A stretch of DNA of 64,000 nt from contig JAJFJZ010000012.1 in assembly GCA_021773565.1 (NCBI GenBank), positions 1-64,000 on the forward strand, written 5' to 3'. Source of the DNA: Gammaproteobacteria bacterium. Its GTDB lineage: Bacteria; Pseudomonadota; Gammaproteobacteria; Pseudomonadales; Azotimanducaceae. Below the pieces are notes generated by a model that was given only the letters and a program-made list of their open reading frames with translations, did not search any database and was not told the origin of the DNA. Shown here in pieces: positions 16,149 through 25,011 of this stretch (position 1 is its first letter; every line of letters begins with the position of its first letter). Made by a program: the position numbers and the translations under genes.

Positions 16149-18311
16149 TTAGAAACTTCGGTACTTCTCTGCTTCTTCTGGTTCACCGCGACCGTGGTAG
16201 AACTCTTCAAGCCACCGGTTAGCATTAGCTACAAAAAAAGGTAATGCACCACTGTCCTTACTTAGCACCAGATAACTCTCCAGTAACAAGGCTTCTGCTA
16301 CCTCAAACTGCAATAAACCGGCCAGTGCAGCACCTTCAGCACTGATTGCCCCAGCCGTTCGCCAGTGATCTTTTGCCAGCGCCAACAGGCAAATGGCTTT
16401 TGCTTCAGCAGCCGCGGTTCGCGCCTCCTCAAACCGGGCGGTTTCAATTAGCAAGCTGGCCAGTAGGGTCAAGCTGCCAGCAACATCTATGTGTTCATTT
16501 CCCAGCAGCTTTTTGCGCAGCCCAACGGCTTCATAAAGCAGCGGTTCGGCGGAGTCGTAATCACCGTTTTCCATCATCCACATTGCAAGGTTTCCCATGC
16601 CTCCGGCAACGGCAGTGTGTTCATTACCAACGGTGCGTCGATACATTTCCAACGACTCACGCATCATAGTGCGTGCCGCCCCGGAATCTCCCTTTTCATA
16701 CAACAGAAATGCGAGATTGTTCAGCGCTGCAGCCACTTCCGGATGATCGTTTCCCAATAGCTGCCGCTGCATGGAGATTGCCTCCCGATACATAACCTCG
16801 GCATCGTCATACTTTTGCTGGTAGTACAAAGCAAGTGCGATATTGTTTAGTCCCAGAGCTATTTCCGTGTGCATATCACCCAGCAAAAAACGCTTCATCG
16901 CCAGCGCTTCCCTCAAAAGGATTTCGGACTCATGGTCTTCACCGATTTCGCCCAGCAGAAAACCAAGATTGTTTAATGCCTCTGCCAAATCGGTGTGCTG
17001 CGTGAGGTGCAATTTGCGTTGCAGTGCAACCGCTTCACGCATCAATGGTAAAGCACCATCAAAGTCACTCTGGTCGTACAGGTTTAAGGCAAGTCCCTCC
17101 ATGCTCTTGGCATACTCGGCGCTATTTTTTCCTAAAAGTCTGCCTTGCAATGCCATGGCCTTGCGAAACAGGGGTTCGGCTTCTTCATATCGCCCCATAC
17201 GCCCCAACAAATCTGCAAGTTCGTACTGGCTGTTTGCGATATCAATGTGTGCCGGTCCAAGCAGTTCCTGACGCACGGACAGTGCTTCGCGATACATCTT
17301 CTCGGACTGCTCGTATTCAGCGGTCAGTTTAAGCACCTCACCAAGCCTGTCTGCTGATCGTGCAACTTCAAGATGTTCGTTGCCATATAGGTCCCGACGC
17401 TTTTTCAAAGCACTCTCCAGGAGCGAAGCCGCCGGTGGGTACAGAGCCAGACTCTTGTAAACCGTGCCCATGGTTTCCATCAGTGTAGCCTGTATAACAG
17501 GCTGTGAATCCAGCTCGCTCTCTATTCGAGCAGCACCCTTATCCATGATCTCGCGCGCTGTAATCGAATTGCCCAACGCCTCGTTTGGGTCTGAAACAGC
17601 AAACAAACCGACCAGAAAATCTGTCGTTTGCCGGGCAGTCTCCGCTTCTATTACCGCTTGTTTGCGGGCAAGCATTGCCGTTGTTGCCAGTCCCGTTGTT
17701 ACTACCATTCCGGCCACTGCGGCCGCGGTAATTATGTACATACGTAGCTGACGGCGCTGTTGTTCGCGTTGCTTAAGCGCATCGAAACCTACACCGAGAA
17801 TTCCGGAAATCAACTTAAGTTTTGCGTTTTGCTTGCCATCAGCGTGTGATCTTGCATCCGCTGCTATGGGTTCTGCAGGCGTATCGGTCAGTACTCCGTC
17901 TGCGCCCATTAAAAAACGGATTGCAGGTGGAAAACATTCTGTCTCTGTGCCCGGCTCACCATCTACGATCAGACAAAAAATACGGTTTTCTCTACCCAGA
18001 CGTTTGTAGGTCAGAATTTCTTCGTTGGTCCAGTGCGAATTCGCCGCATTCGGCGAACAAATAACAATCTGGCAGGCAGAGTCCTCAAGGGCCTGAGTTA
18101 ACTCAGTGCCCAGGCTGTGCGAGGATGACAGCTCCTCGCGATCGCGGAAAACCTTTCCCATGCGTTCTGGAACGCTACCCATATTCGTGGTCTCACCCAC
18201 CAGATATTTTGGCACACGAAAGGTTTCAAGCGCCTTGTGTAGCCAGGACGCCCACTTCTCATCCCTGTGGCTGTAGCTGATAAAAGCTCGATACTTATAT
18301 TCCCTGCCCAC
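16149..18311 (-). CDS. TIR domain - transmembrane - TPR protein
   Basis: This 720-residue protein starts at GTG 18311 with ggaggg upstream. Residues 5-155 form a TIR domain: YRAFISYSHRDEKWASWLHKAL (BB-loop region follows) and VICSPNAANSHWTNEEIL, where Trp94 and Glu98 match the catalytic W-x3-E of NAD-cleaving TIRs. A single membrane helix lies at about 190-213, placing TIR in the cytosol. Residues 255-700 hold about ten kinesin-light-chain-type 42-residue TPRs (HxEVAxxLNNLAxLLYxxGxYxxAExLxREAL). It may be a membrane sensor whose TPRs bind a ligand and whose TIR degrades NAD or makes a signal. It is not in an operon, and enzymatic activity is inferred only. Confidence 0.85.
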   Translation of the reverse strand: MGREYKYRAFISYSHRDEKWASWLHKALETFRVPKYLVGETTNMGSVPERMGKVFRDREELSSSHSLGTELTQALEDSACQIVICSPNAANSHWTNEEILTYKRLGRENRIFCLIVDGEPGTETECFPPAIRFLMGADGVLTDTPAEPIAADARSHADGKQNAKLKLISGILGVGFDALKQREQQRRQLRMYIITAAAVAGMVVTTGLATTAMLARKQAVIEAETARQTTDFLVGLFAVSDPNEALGNSITAREIMDKGAARIESELDSQPVIQATLMETMGTVYKSLALYPPAASLLESALKKRRDLYGNEHLEVARSADRLGEVLKLTAEYEQSEKMYREALSVRQELLGPAHIDIANSQYELADLLGRMGRYEEAEPLFRKAMALQGRLLGKNSAEYAKSMEGLALNLYDQSDFDGALPLMREAVALQRKLHLTQHTDLAEALNNLGFLLGEIGEDHESEILLREALAMKRFLLGDMHTEIALGLNNIALALYYQQKYDDAEVMYREAISMQRQLLGNDHPEVAAALNNLAFLLYEKGDSGAARTMMRESLEMYRRTVGNEHTAVAGGMGNLAMWMMENGDYDSAEPLLYEAVGLRKKLLGNEHIDVAGSLTLLASLLIETARFEEARTAAAEAKAICLLALAKDHWRTAGAISAEGAALAGLLQFEVAEALLLESYLVLSKDSGALPFFVANANRWLEEFYHGRGEPEEAEKYRSF

Positions 18312-18428
18312 TTACTGCTTACCCTCCAATGGATGTGCGCGGGAATACTAGGCTATCCAGAGAATATATTCATTGATTGACGCAATCCCGGATTCGTCAG
18401 AAACAAACATTGGGTAAATCAGGGGAGC

Positions 18429-19298
18429 CTAACGCCAGAAAGTAGTTTTCGGAGCCGCGTCAGTCATATCCAGGGCATCTTCTGCAGCATCGAGGAAGTC
18501 TTCTGCCGACAATGCTGTGCCCAGATTGATACCCGAGTTGGCATATACCATGTCGCTTGCAAAGCGCCCGCTAGCTGCCTGGATGATTCGGCCGTTGGGC
18601 GCATCCTCACCCGCCATATAAAGCACCGCAGGGCTCACTAGCGCCGGTACATTACCTGGATCCGGCTTGTCGAGATCAATCTCGCTCCCCGGAATTCCTG
18701 CAGTCATTCTGGTTGCTGCACCGGGTGACAGGCAATTGGTGTGTACGTTGTGAGATGCGCCTTCGCGGGACAGGTTGTTCATTAAACCCACCATACCCAT
18801 CTTGGCCGCACCATAGTTCGCCTGGCCGAAAGAGCCGAGGATGCCGGATACCGAAGAGGTAAATACAACGCGGCCGTAGTTTTTTGCGTACATGATCGGC
18901 CAGGCATGCCATGTGACATAGGCAGAACCGTTTAGGTGGACGTTAATGACCATATCCCATTCTTCCAGGGTCATGTTCTTAAAAGATTTGTCACGCAGAA
19001 TGCCTGCGTTGTTAATCACGATGTCGACGCTTCCGTACTCGTTGATTGCCGTTTCAACGATTCGCTTCGCACCTGCTTTATCTGATACCGAGTCCTTGTT
19101 GGCTACCGCTTCGCCGCCCGCTGCGCGTATCTCCTCTACCACTGCATCAGCGGCATCACTTTTTCCGGCGCCGTCTACGCTGCCACCAAGATCGTTGACT
19201 ATAATTTTGGCACCATGTTGCGCTAGCAACAGGGCGTGTTCACGGCCGAGTCCGCCACCCGCACCGGTAATGATTGCAATTTTTCCGTCTACGCTCAT
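18429..19298 (-). CDS. Short-chain dehydrogenase, (3R)-hydroxyacyl-CoA dehydrogenase-like
   Basis: This 289-residue SDR has the nucleotide loop TGAGGGLGREHALLLAQHGA, NNAG at about 98-101, catalytic Ser (FTSSVSGILG), and YGAAK (Tyr-x3-Lys). The spacing and the IVNDLGG...DAADAVVEEIRAAGGEA segment resemble the dehydrogenase domain of peroxisomal multifunctional enzyme type 2 (HSD17B4), so oxidation or reduction of a 3-hydroxyacyl-CoA is likely. ATG 19298 is chosen because ggaggaag precedes it. It lies between the TIR gene and the palindrome-flanked TPR gene and seems to be transcribed alone. It may belong with acyl-CoA or branched-chain catabolism rather than with its signalling neighbours. Confidence 0.8.
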   Translation of the reverse strand: MSVDGKIAIITGAGGGLGREHALLLAQHGAKIIVNDLGGSVDGAGKSDAADAVVEEIRAAGGEAVANKDSVSDKAGAKRIVETAINEYGSVDIVINNAGILRDKSFKNMTLEEWDMVINVHLNGSAYVTWHAWPIMYAKNYGRVVFTSSVSGILGSFGQANYGAAKMGMVGLMNNLSREGASHNVHTNCLSPGAATRMTAGIPGSEIDLDKPDPGNVPALVSPAVLYMAGEDAPNGRIIQAASGRFASDMVYANSGINLGTALSAEDFLDAAEDALDMTDAAPKTTFWR

Positions 19299-19412
19299 GT
19301 CTTCCTCCAGTGTTTGTGGATACATAGCCACTGATAATTAGCTAACTGTGAGGGTGCCTGATTAGCTTCTGTTTCGTCAACTTGGTTGTAGCATTTTTAT
19401 CCAGAGCATTGC

Positions 19413-19460
19413 ATTAAAGGGGTCAGGTTCAATTTGGAAATTGAACCTGACCCCTTTAAT
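19413..19460. repeat. Perfect palindromic repeat element, copy 1
   Basis: Two perfectly complementary 23-base arms (attaaaggggtcaggttcaa plus ttt) flank a 2-base gg loop. A partial third arm, gacccctttaat, follows at 19465-19476. The core ggggtcaggttcaattt is identical to the second element at 21439-21490. It resembles REP/REPIN-type sequences moved by REP-associated tyrosine transposases. It lies between the divergent SDR and TPR genes. Confidence 0.85.
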
Positions 19461-19538
19461 GTGTGACCCCTTTAATGATCGCTTTATCCATATTCGAAAA
19501 TGTGGTTAATTCTCTTATGCAAACGCCTTGGAGCGTTA

Positions 19539-21431
19539 ATGGAAGAGTCGAATTCGAATTTCATAGAAGAGCTCAAACAACGCAAAGTTGTCCGGGCGCT
19601 TGTTGTGTACGCAGCCATCAGCTGGGTAGCGCTGCAGGTAGTCGACGTCATCTCGGAGCCGCTGGAGTTACCTCTATGGGTTTCCAGAGCCCTGATTATT
19701 GCTTTTGTGCTGGGCTTGCCGATGGTTGCAGTACTTTCCTGGATTTATGATGTAACCAGGTATGGCTTGGTACACACCTCCGGGGAGGGTGAGCGTCACA
19801 AGAAAGGGATCAGCATTGGCGCATTGGGCGTTCTGACCGCAACTATTCTTTCAGCATCAATCCTGGTTTCTTACCAGATGGCGCTGGAAACGCCAGAAGG
19901 CGAGGGTAGCGAGGTTATCAGCCTCGCTATTATGCCTTTTGATGTACTCCCGACCATTCGCGAATCTCACCTGGCACGATTATCGGAAGATTTGAATGAT
20001 CGATTGAGCGCTAACCCGCAATTAAGACTGGCATCCGATGATGCGGTAAACGTATTACCCCTTACCAACGATTTATCCAGCAAAGCAAAACAGTTAGGCG
20101 TGCGATATATCCTTGAAGGCACAATTGAAAAAGCGGGTGAGACAATTGATCTTGCAATACGCTTGTTTGATCAAAAGGAAGACCACGAGGTGTGGCAACA
20201 GAATTTTCAGAATGCACAGCTTGCAGTCATTAATCCTTTGGTGATGAACGAATTACTCTCGTTTTTTGGATTGTCACAACAACCACAACGACCGACAACA
20301 AACGCAAAAGCTTATGACCTGTACCTTCAGGGGCTCCGTTACTTTGGTGCGGGTCCACCTTACGACAAAGTTGAACCGCTATTTCGTGCCGCTATAGCAG
20401 AAGATCCACGTTTTGCATTGCCCTATGCCGGATTGTGCCGCTTTTTTATTGACAGATTTGAACTCATGAGCGCGCCGTCAGATTTCCAGACCGCAGAAAA
20501 AAACTGCTTCCGAGCCCTCACGCTTGATGATCGCTCTGTTGAAGTGCACCGGTCCATCGCGTCTTTGTACGGCGCTTCGGGGCAATATGACAAGGCCCGC
20601 GATTCCTACAACAAAGTATTGTCTATGAATCCTGAACACTATGGTGCGCGGTTCGGTCTAGCCCGCTCGTATGTAATTGAAGACTCGGCATTGTCAGAAC
20701 GCCTGTTCATGGAATTAATACATGATCATCCAGGTAGCCCCAATGGATATGCCGGATTACAAAATCTCTACTTTCAACAGGGACGCTACGCAGAAGCAGT
20801 TGAACCGGCCAGATGGTGGGTCAGGCTGGTTCCCGGCAATGAAGCGGCCAAGTTCTCACTGTCCGCCGACCTGATGTTAGCGGGTATGTTTTCAGACGCC
20901 AAGTCATTACTGCTTGATATGCTTGATGCCGATTCGAACAGAATAGGCGACGTCCATAGCAACCTTGCAACCGCATATTTTTTTGAAGGTGAATATGCAA
21001 AAGCAGCTGAGCTTTATCAAATCGCAGTAGAGCGTGAACCCGATAACCCGGTTTTTCTCCGAAACCTTGGTGATACTATCTGGCATCTCGATGGCGCAGT
21101 CGCAGCTCGACCTGTTTTCGAGAAAACAATGAAACTGAGTCAACAACAGCTGGAGATCAACCCGGAAGACTACAATTCCCTCACTACCCTCGTGGTCGCG
21201 GCGGGTAGTTTAGGAAACGAAACGCAACTTGAAAACTACCTGCGCAAAAGCCTTGAGCAGGCTGAAGGCAATCCGCAAGTGCACTATGATGCTGCAGTTG
21301 TTTATTCACGACTTGGAAATCTTGAACACGCACGCAAGTACGCGCTTGAAGCAAAAAACCTGGGTTATCCAATCGAATTGCTTAAAGCTGATCCGGATAT
21401 TCGCAAAATTGGAGTTCAGTGGGAAATTTAG
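19539..21431 (+). CDS. Membrane-anchored TolB-like/TPR protein
   Basis: This 630-residue protein starts at ATG 19539, with ggag five bases upstream. The N terminus FIEELKQRKVVRALVVYAAI plus SWVALQVVD starts a widespread two-helix module (about residues 8-75) found on bacterial TPR proteins and adenylate-cyclase relatives. A third helix lies at about 90-112. Residues 125-255 form a TolB-N-like domain (SLAIMPFDVLP, LGVRYILEGTIEKAGETIDL). TPR repeats fill about 265-620 (SVEVHRSIASLYGASGQYDKARDSY and others). No DNA-binding or cyclase domain is present, so it may be a scaffold or sensor. The gene is bracketed by the two palindromes. Confidence 0.75.
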   Translation: MEESNSNFIEELKQRKVVRALVVYAAISWVALQVVDVISEPLELPLWVSRALIIAFVLGLPMVAVLSWIYDVTRYGLVHTSGEGERHKKGISIGALGVLTATILSASILVSYQMALETPEGEGSEVISLAIMPFDVLPTIRESHLARLSEDLNDRLSANPQLRLASDDAVNVLPLTNDLSSKAKQLGVRYILEGTIEKAGETIDLAIRLFDQKEDHEVWQQNFQNAQLAVINPLVMNELLSFFGLSQQPQRPTTNAKAYDLYLQGLRYFGAGPPYDKVEPLFRAAIAEDPRFALPYAGLCRFFIDRFELMSAPSDFQTAEKNCFRALTLDDRSVEVHRSIASLYGASGQYDKARDSYNKVLSMNPEHYGARFGLARSYVIEDSALSERLFMELIHDHPGSPNGYAGLQNLYFQQGRYAEAVEPARWWVRLVPGNEAAKFSLSADLMLAGMFSDAKSLLLDMLDADSNRIGDVHSNLATAYFFEGEYAKAAELYQIAVEREPDNPVFLRNLGDTIWHLDGAVAARPVFEKTMKLSQQQLEINPEDYNSLTTLVVAAGSLGNETQLENYLRKSLEQAEGNPQVHYDAAVVYSRLGNLEHARKYALEAKNLGYPIELLKADPDIRKIGVQWEI

Positions 21432-21438
21432 CCAGTTA

Positions 21439-21490
21439 GATAAAAGGGGTCAGGTTCAATTTCCAGAAATTGAACCTGACCCCTTTTATC
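21439..21490. repeat. Perfect palindromic repeat element, copy 2
   Basis: Two perfect 25-base arms (gataaaaggggtcaggttca plus atttc) close a 2-base loop. It starts 8 bases after the TPR gene stop and includes the TAA stop of the convergent SLOG gene. It probably works as a bidirectional terminator. It shares its core with 19413-19460. Confidence 0.9.
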
Positions 21491-23258
21491 CCATCTGAAA
21501 TACTTCGCCCTGATCCAGGGAGCGCTCGCGATTCATCAGGATCCACTGCGCGTGTTCTCCCAGGGCGGCATCTCCCAGCACGTGCAATATTCTGCGAATT
21601 TCATCATTGTCATTGGTTGCATCTATACGGTCCCGCGCATTTCCAAAAATGCGTGACATAAATTCATACTGTTTGATCAACTCTGCATCCGCTACGCTAT
21701 GGCTATAGGATTGGCGTACACCAACAAACAATAACATGATGCCCATCATTATTATAACCGGGTCACGTACCAGAGCTCCCAGTTCAGCGCTCATAACAAC
21801 AAAGAGTGCGATTGCGGCAACGCCAACCCAAAGCGTAATTTGCGACATCCGTTCAGTGCGCTGAAAACGCATTGAACGCTCGGCCCCTTTACGGCAAAAA
21901 TAGCCAAGTTGCCCTGATTCCCTATCACCTAACCAATCTCTTAGGGTGAAATCCAGTCCAGGCTGTGCTTGATAATCCGATGCATCACACTCCGTACCGG
22001 CAACGCGCATAACATTTCGAATCCAGCCCAGGTCCGGATCCTGGGTCTGAAGGAATGTGTCGTGCGTAAATTTGGATTTGTTTCCACTGTGCACACCAGC
22101 GGCAGCCCAATACAACTGCACACGCAAACCTTCCGCAAGCGTTCTGTAATCAAGATATTTACGATGCCAGGAGAGCCGTTTGCCAAGCATGTGAATAACA
22201 GTAGCAAGAACAAAAAAACCAAGAAAAGCGTACAAGTATTCGCGCTGTTCCGACATATCTGAATAGACGATGTACATAAGTCCCATCAGAACAGCCAACA
22301 AATGCGTTAATCTGAGTGCCATAACCACACGTTTCTGAAAATGAATCGCTAACCAGTCAGCGGCACAAAAGATCTGGTCTATGTCGCTCAGGCCGGGTGG
22401 CAGGATCATCCTATCCTCACTGCTCAATAGCGCATAGGACTCATTACGAATTCTGTCAGTGTACGCCTGCGCGTCCGCGCTGAACTCGTCGGTATATTGG
22501 AATACACGTCTATGACTTTCTGGCAGTTTTTTGGAACGGGGTTCGTCTTTGTCCAGCGAAAACCACCAGAAATCACCGGCCTCAAATGTTCCGGCAGGTT
22601 GTCCGTCCTTCCGGTTTCGGGAACAGACTATGTGGTAAACCAGATCGCTTTCGTCATCGGCAAGTATAAAACCACTACCACTGGATTCCTGCGTGTATCC
22701 AGGCATAACATCATCGTGATGAAACCGTACCACCTGACCTGTGCCGCCCAGCTTGTTGTTGTATTTTCCATCCCACAGCGCTAGCAATATATGACAGTGC
22801 GCACAAAGAAAAACACCTAGTTGCGCATATTGCAGATCCCGACCATCTCCGTATTGTTCAATGGAGTCTAGTGTATTGCCTGGCGTCGTTGGCAATTCAT
22901 AAACTTCCGCGGCTTTGCTTAACAGAAACTCAAACTTTTCACGCAGTCCTTCAGTTTCGAAATCCTTTAGATAGAGCTCCTTCGGCATTGGTAAGGGCAC
23001 AATCAGGGGGATGCCCAGTTGCACCGCTTGTTCTGCAACCAGCATGTCCGCACCCTCAGCCAGCGCAGACATAACAGACACACCCCGATCCGGATACTCA
23101 TCGAGAAGATCGCACAAAAATGTGTTCACCCGCTTTCGGATAACTGGTAACTCTTCGGTGAGCAGATCACGATGACCGGTGACTGCAACGATAAGGGGAA
23201 TGGCAAACCCGGTTTGGCCTCCTACAATTGTTTCTGATGGGGTCTGCGTAAGGTCCAT
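21486..23258 (-). CDS. SLOG-like domain protein with paired transmembrane segments
   Basis: This 590-residue protein has an N-terminal Rossmann-like region, IPLIVAVTGHRDL at 20-32 and GVSVMSALAEGADMLVAEQA at 59-78 followed by IPLIVPLPMP. This is the SLOG (SMF/DprA-LOG) pattern used to bind nucleotides, including NAD-derived signals. Two helix pairs follow at about 313-358 and 474-516; each is followed by a conserved polar helix (KYLDYRTLAEGLRVQLYW and AELIKQYEFMSRIFGNARDR), like the SLATT pore-forming domains associated with SLOG. The inferred role is a ligand-gated membrane effector. ATG 23258 lies 33 bases beyond the truncated biotin carboxylase gene. The stop codon lies inside a palindrome. 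Confidence 0.65.
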   Translation of the reverse strand: MDLTQTPSETIVGGQTGFAIPLIVAVTGHRDLLTEELPVIRKRVNTFLCDLLDEYPDRGVSVMSALAEGADMLVAEQAVQLGIPLIVPLPMPKELYLKDFETEGLREKFEFLLSKAAEVYELPTTPGNTLDSIEQYGDGRDLQYAQLGVFLCAHCHILLALWDGKYNNKLGGTGQVVRFHHDDVMPGYTQESSGSGFILADDESDLVYHIVCSRNRKDGQPAGTFEAGDFWWFSLDKDEPRSKKLPESHRRVFQYTDEFSADAQAYTDRIRNESYALLSSEDRMILPPGLSDIDQIFCAADWLAIHFQKRVVMALRLTHLLAVLMGLMYIVYSDMSEQREYLYAFLGFFVLATVIHMLGKRLSWHRKYLDYRTLAEGLRVQLYWAAAGVHSGNKSKFTHDTFLQTQDPDLGWIRNVMRVAGTECDASDYQAQPGLDFTLRDWLGDRESGQLGYFCRKGAERSMRFQRTERMSQITLWVGVAAIALFVVMSAELGALVRDPVIIMMGIMLLFVGVRQSYSHSVADAELIKQYEFMSRIFGNARDRIDATNDNDEIRRILHVLGDAALGEHAQWILMNRERSLDQGEVFQMG

Positions 23259-23291
23259 TTGATCTCGAACTGTCGTATCAACTATAGATGT

Positions 23292-24989
23292 TCACAAAAA
23301 CCGTATCTGCTGGGTGTTGCCGCCCCGCATAACGAAAACCGCGTTTTCATCCGCTACAATTCTGGCAGCACACTTTTTGTCAGCTACCCATGCCTCAGCC
23401 CGATTAGATAGACACCTTGCACCTCGCACCGAAATACTTTCACCATCCAGTTCTACTTCGAAGCATCTTTTATCAAGCCGGTCCCGAATTACCTGCACAG
23501 AAAATCGTTTACCATCCGCCGCCACACGAAACTTATGCACTGCGGGTAAATTCAGTCGAAATGCGTTCTTCTCCTGCCAGGGGGTGTCGTTTGCATTGTT
23601 TAACAAATGCCATACCAGCGCCAATACAATATCGTTAGGATACAATTGCGGAATAAGATCAGAAATTTCAGAGCCAATAAAATCTGTATCACAGGCCCCG
23701 GCTAGTAATCGTGGATGGCGAAGCAAATTTACCAGAAAGCCCAGGTTATGCTCTACTCCAGCTATGCAAGTATGTTCAAGAGCATCGGAGAGTTCATGAA
23801 AGGCAGACAGACGATCCCGGGAATGCGCAGTTAACTTGGCAATCATCGGGTCGTAATAAATACTGACCTGCGATCCACAGAACACCCCTGTATCCATTCG
23901 CACCCCTTCGGGGATATCAAGACAGATAAGTTTTCCAGCGGAAGGCATGAAATTTTTCTTCGGGTTTTCTGCATACAACCGCGCCTCTACCGCATGCCCT
24001 GTAATGCTTACTTCTGGCTGGGTAAAACCCAGTTTTTCTCCCGCTGCAATGCGCAACTGCCAGTCCACTATATCGACACCGGTGATCGCTTCGGTAACCG
24101 GATGTTCAACTTGCAGCCGGGTATTCATTTCCATAAAATAGAAGGCCGAGTCTTCACAGATAAACTCTATAGTACCTGCGCCTTCATACTTGGTACTACG
24201 CGTTATCTCCACTGCAGCATGACAAAGTTGTTGGCGAAACTCTTCACTAATATCCGGCGCTGGGGCTTCTTCAATCACTTTTTGGTGTCGCCGCTGCATT
24301 GAACAGTCGCGCTCATACAAATGCACCACGTTTCCAAACTGATCCGCCAATACCTGCACCTCGATATGGCGGGCGTGGGCAAGAAACTTCTCCAACAAAA
24401 CCTTATCGTCACCAAATGCCTGCCTGGACTCATGCTGCGCAGACTCCAACTGGCTGTTGAAGTTTTCCGCAGATTCTACCACCCGCATGCCGCGTCCACC
24501 TCCGCCGGCAGATGCCTTAATCATAAGCGGGTAACCAATTTTGTCGGCCTCTGCCTGCAAAAAAGCGTGATCCTGATTCTCTCCACTATAACCGGGCACT
24601 ACGGGTATACCTGTTTTTACGATCAGGTTTTTAGCATCTATTTTTGAGCCCATCATTTGGATCACCGATCCGGACGGCCCAACGAATTTGACCCCTATCT
24701 CGGCAACACGATCAGCAAATTTGGCATTTTCTGACAGAAAGCCATATCCTGGATGCACAGCATCAGCGCCGGAATCCCCTATCGCAGCAATGATCGCATC
24801 CATATCCAGATAATTTTCAAGTGCAGATGCACCTCCCAGACAAATAGACTCGTCTGCCATTTGAACGTGCAGGGCGTCCTTATCGATGTCAGAATAAATG
24901 GCAACGGTGTCGATGCCGAGACCTTTTGCGCTGCGAATTATTCTACAGGCGATTTCGCCGCGATTAGCGATGAGAAGTTTTTTTAGCAT
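23292..24989 (-). CDS. mccA: 3-methylcrotonyl-CoA carboxylase biotin carboxylase subunit, lacking BCCP
   Basis: This 565-residue protein has the biotin carboxylase N-domain LLIANRGEIACRIIRSA, the ATP-grasp loop IKASAGGGGRGM at 158-168, HIEVQVLAD, EMNTRLQVEHPVTE and the C-terminal BC domain. A BT linker domain to about residue 560 follows. The protein ends at the point where homologues of 650-670 residues continue into the biotin carboxyl carrier domain; no MKM biotinylation motif is present. Only 33 bases separate its stop from the SLOG gene, so the missing domain is not encoded next to it. It pairs with mccB 22 bases upstream in the leucine-degradation reaction. ATG 24989 is chosen from homologues. 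It may be inactive unless a separate BCCP is used. Confidence 0.85.
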   Translation of the reverse strand: MLKKLLIANRGEIACRIIRSAKGLGIDTVAIYSDIDKDALHVQMADESICLGGASALENYLDMDAIIAAIGDSGADAVHPGYGFLSENAKFADRVAEIGVKFVGPSGSVIQMMGSKIDAKNLIVKTGIPVVPGYSGENQDHAFLQAEADKIGYPLMIKASAGGGGRGMRVVESAENFNSQLESAQHESRQAFGDDKVLLEKFLAHARHIEVQVLADQFGNVVHLYERDCSMQRRHQKVIEEAPAPDISEEFRQQLCHAAVEITRSTKYEGAGTIEFICEDSAFYFMEMNTRLQVEHPVTEAITGVDIVDWQLRIAAGEKLGFTQPEVSITGHAVEARLYAENPKKNFMPSAGKLICLDIPEGVRMDTGVFCGSQVSIYYDPMIAKLTAHSRDRLSAFHELSDALEHTCIAGVEHNLGFLVNLLRHPRLLAGACDTDFIGSEISDLIPQLYPNDIVLALVWHLLNNANDTPWQEKNAFRLNLPAVHKFRVAADGKRFSVQVIRDRLDKRCFEVELDGESISVRGARCLSNRAEAWVADKKCAARIVADENAVFVMRGGNTQQIRFL

Positions 24990-25011
24990 TTGGTAGCAGG
25001 TTCTTCTATTT

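Noticed and set aside
16843-17271. 142-codon plus-strand frame inside the TIR-TPR gene
   Set aside because: It is antisense to regular TPR repeats; its repeated S/R-rich segments mirror the 42-residue TPR period.
19413-21490. A full insertion sequence around the TPR gene
   Set aside because: No transposase frame or target-site duplication is visible; only the palindromes support mobility.
23314-23799. 161-codon plus-strand frame opposite mccA
   Set aside because: It is antisense to the clear carboxylase frame and has no recognisable domain. It was considered as a relocated BCCP and contains no MKM motif.
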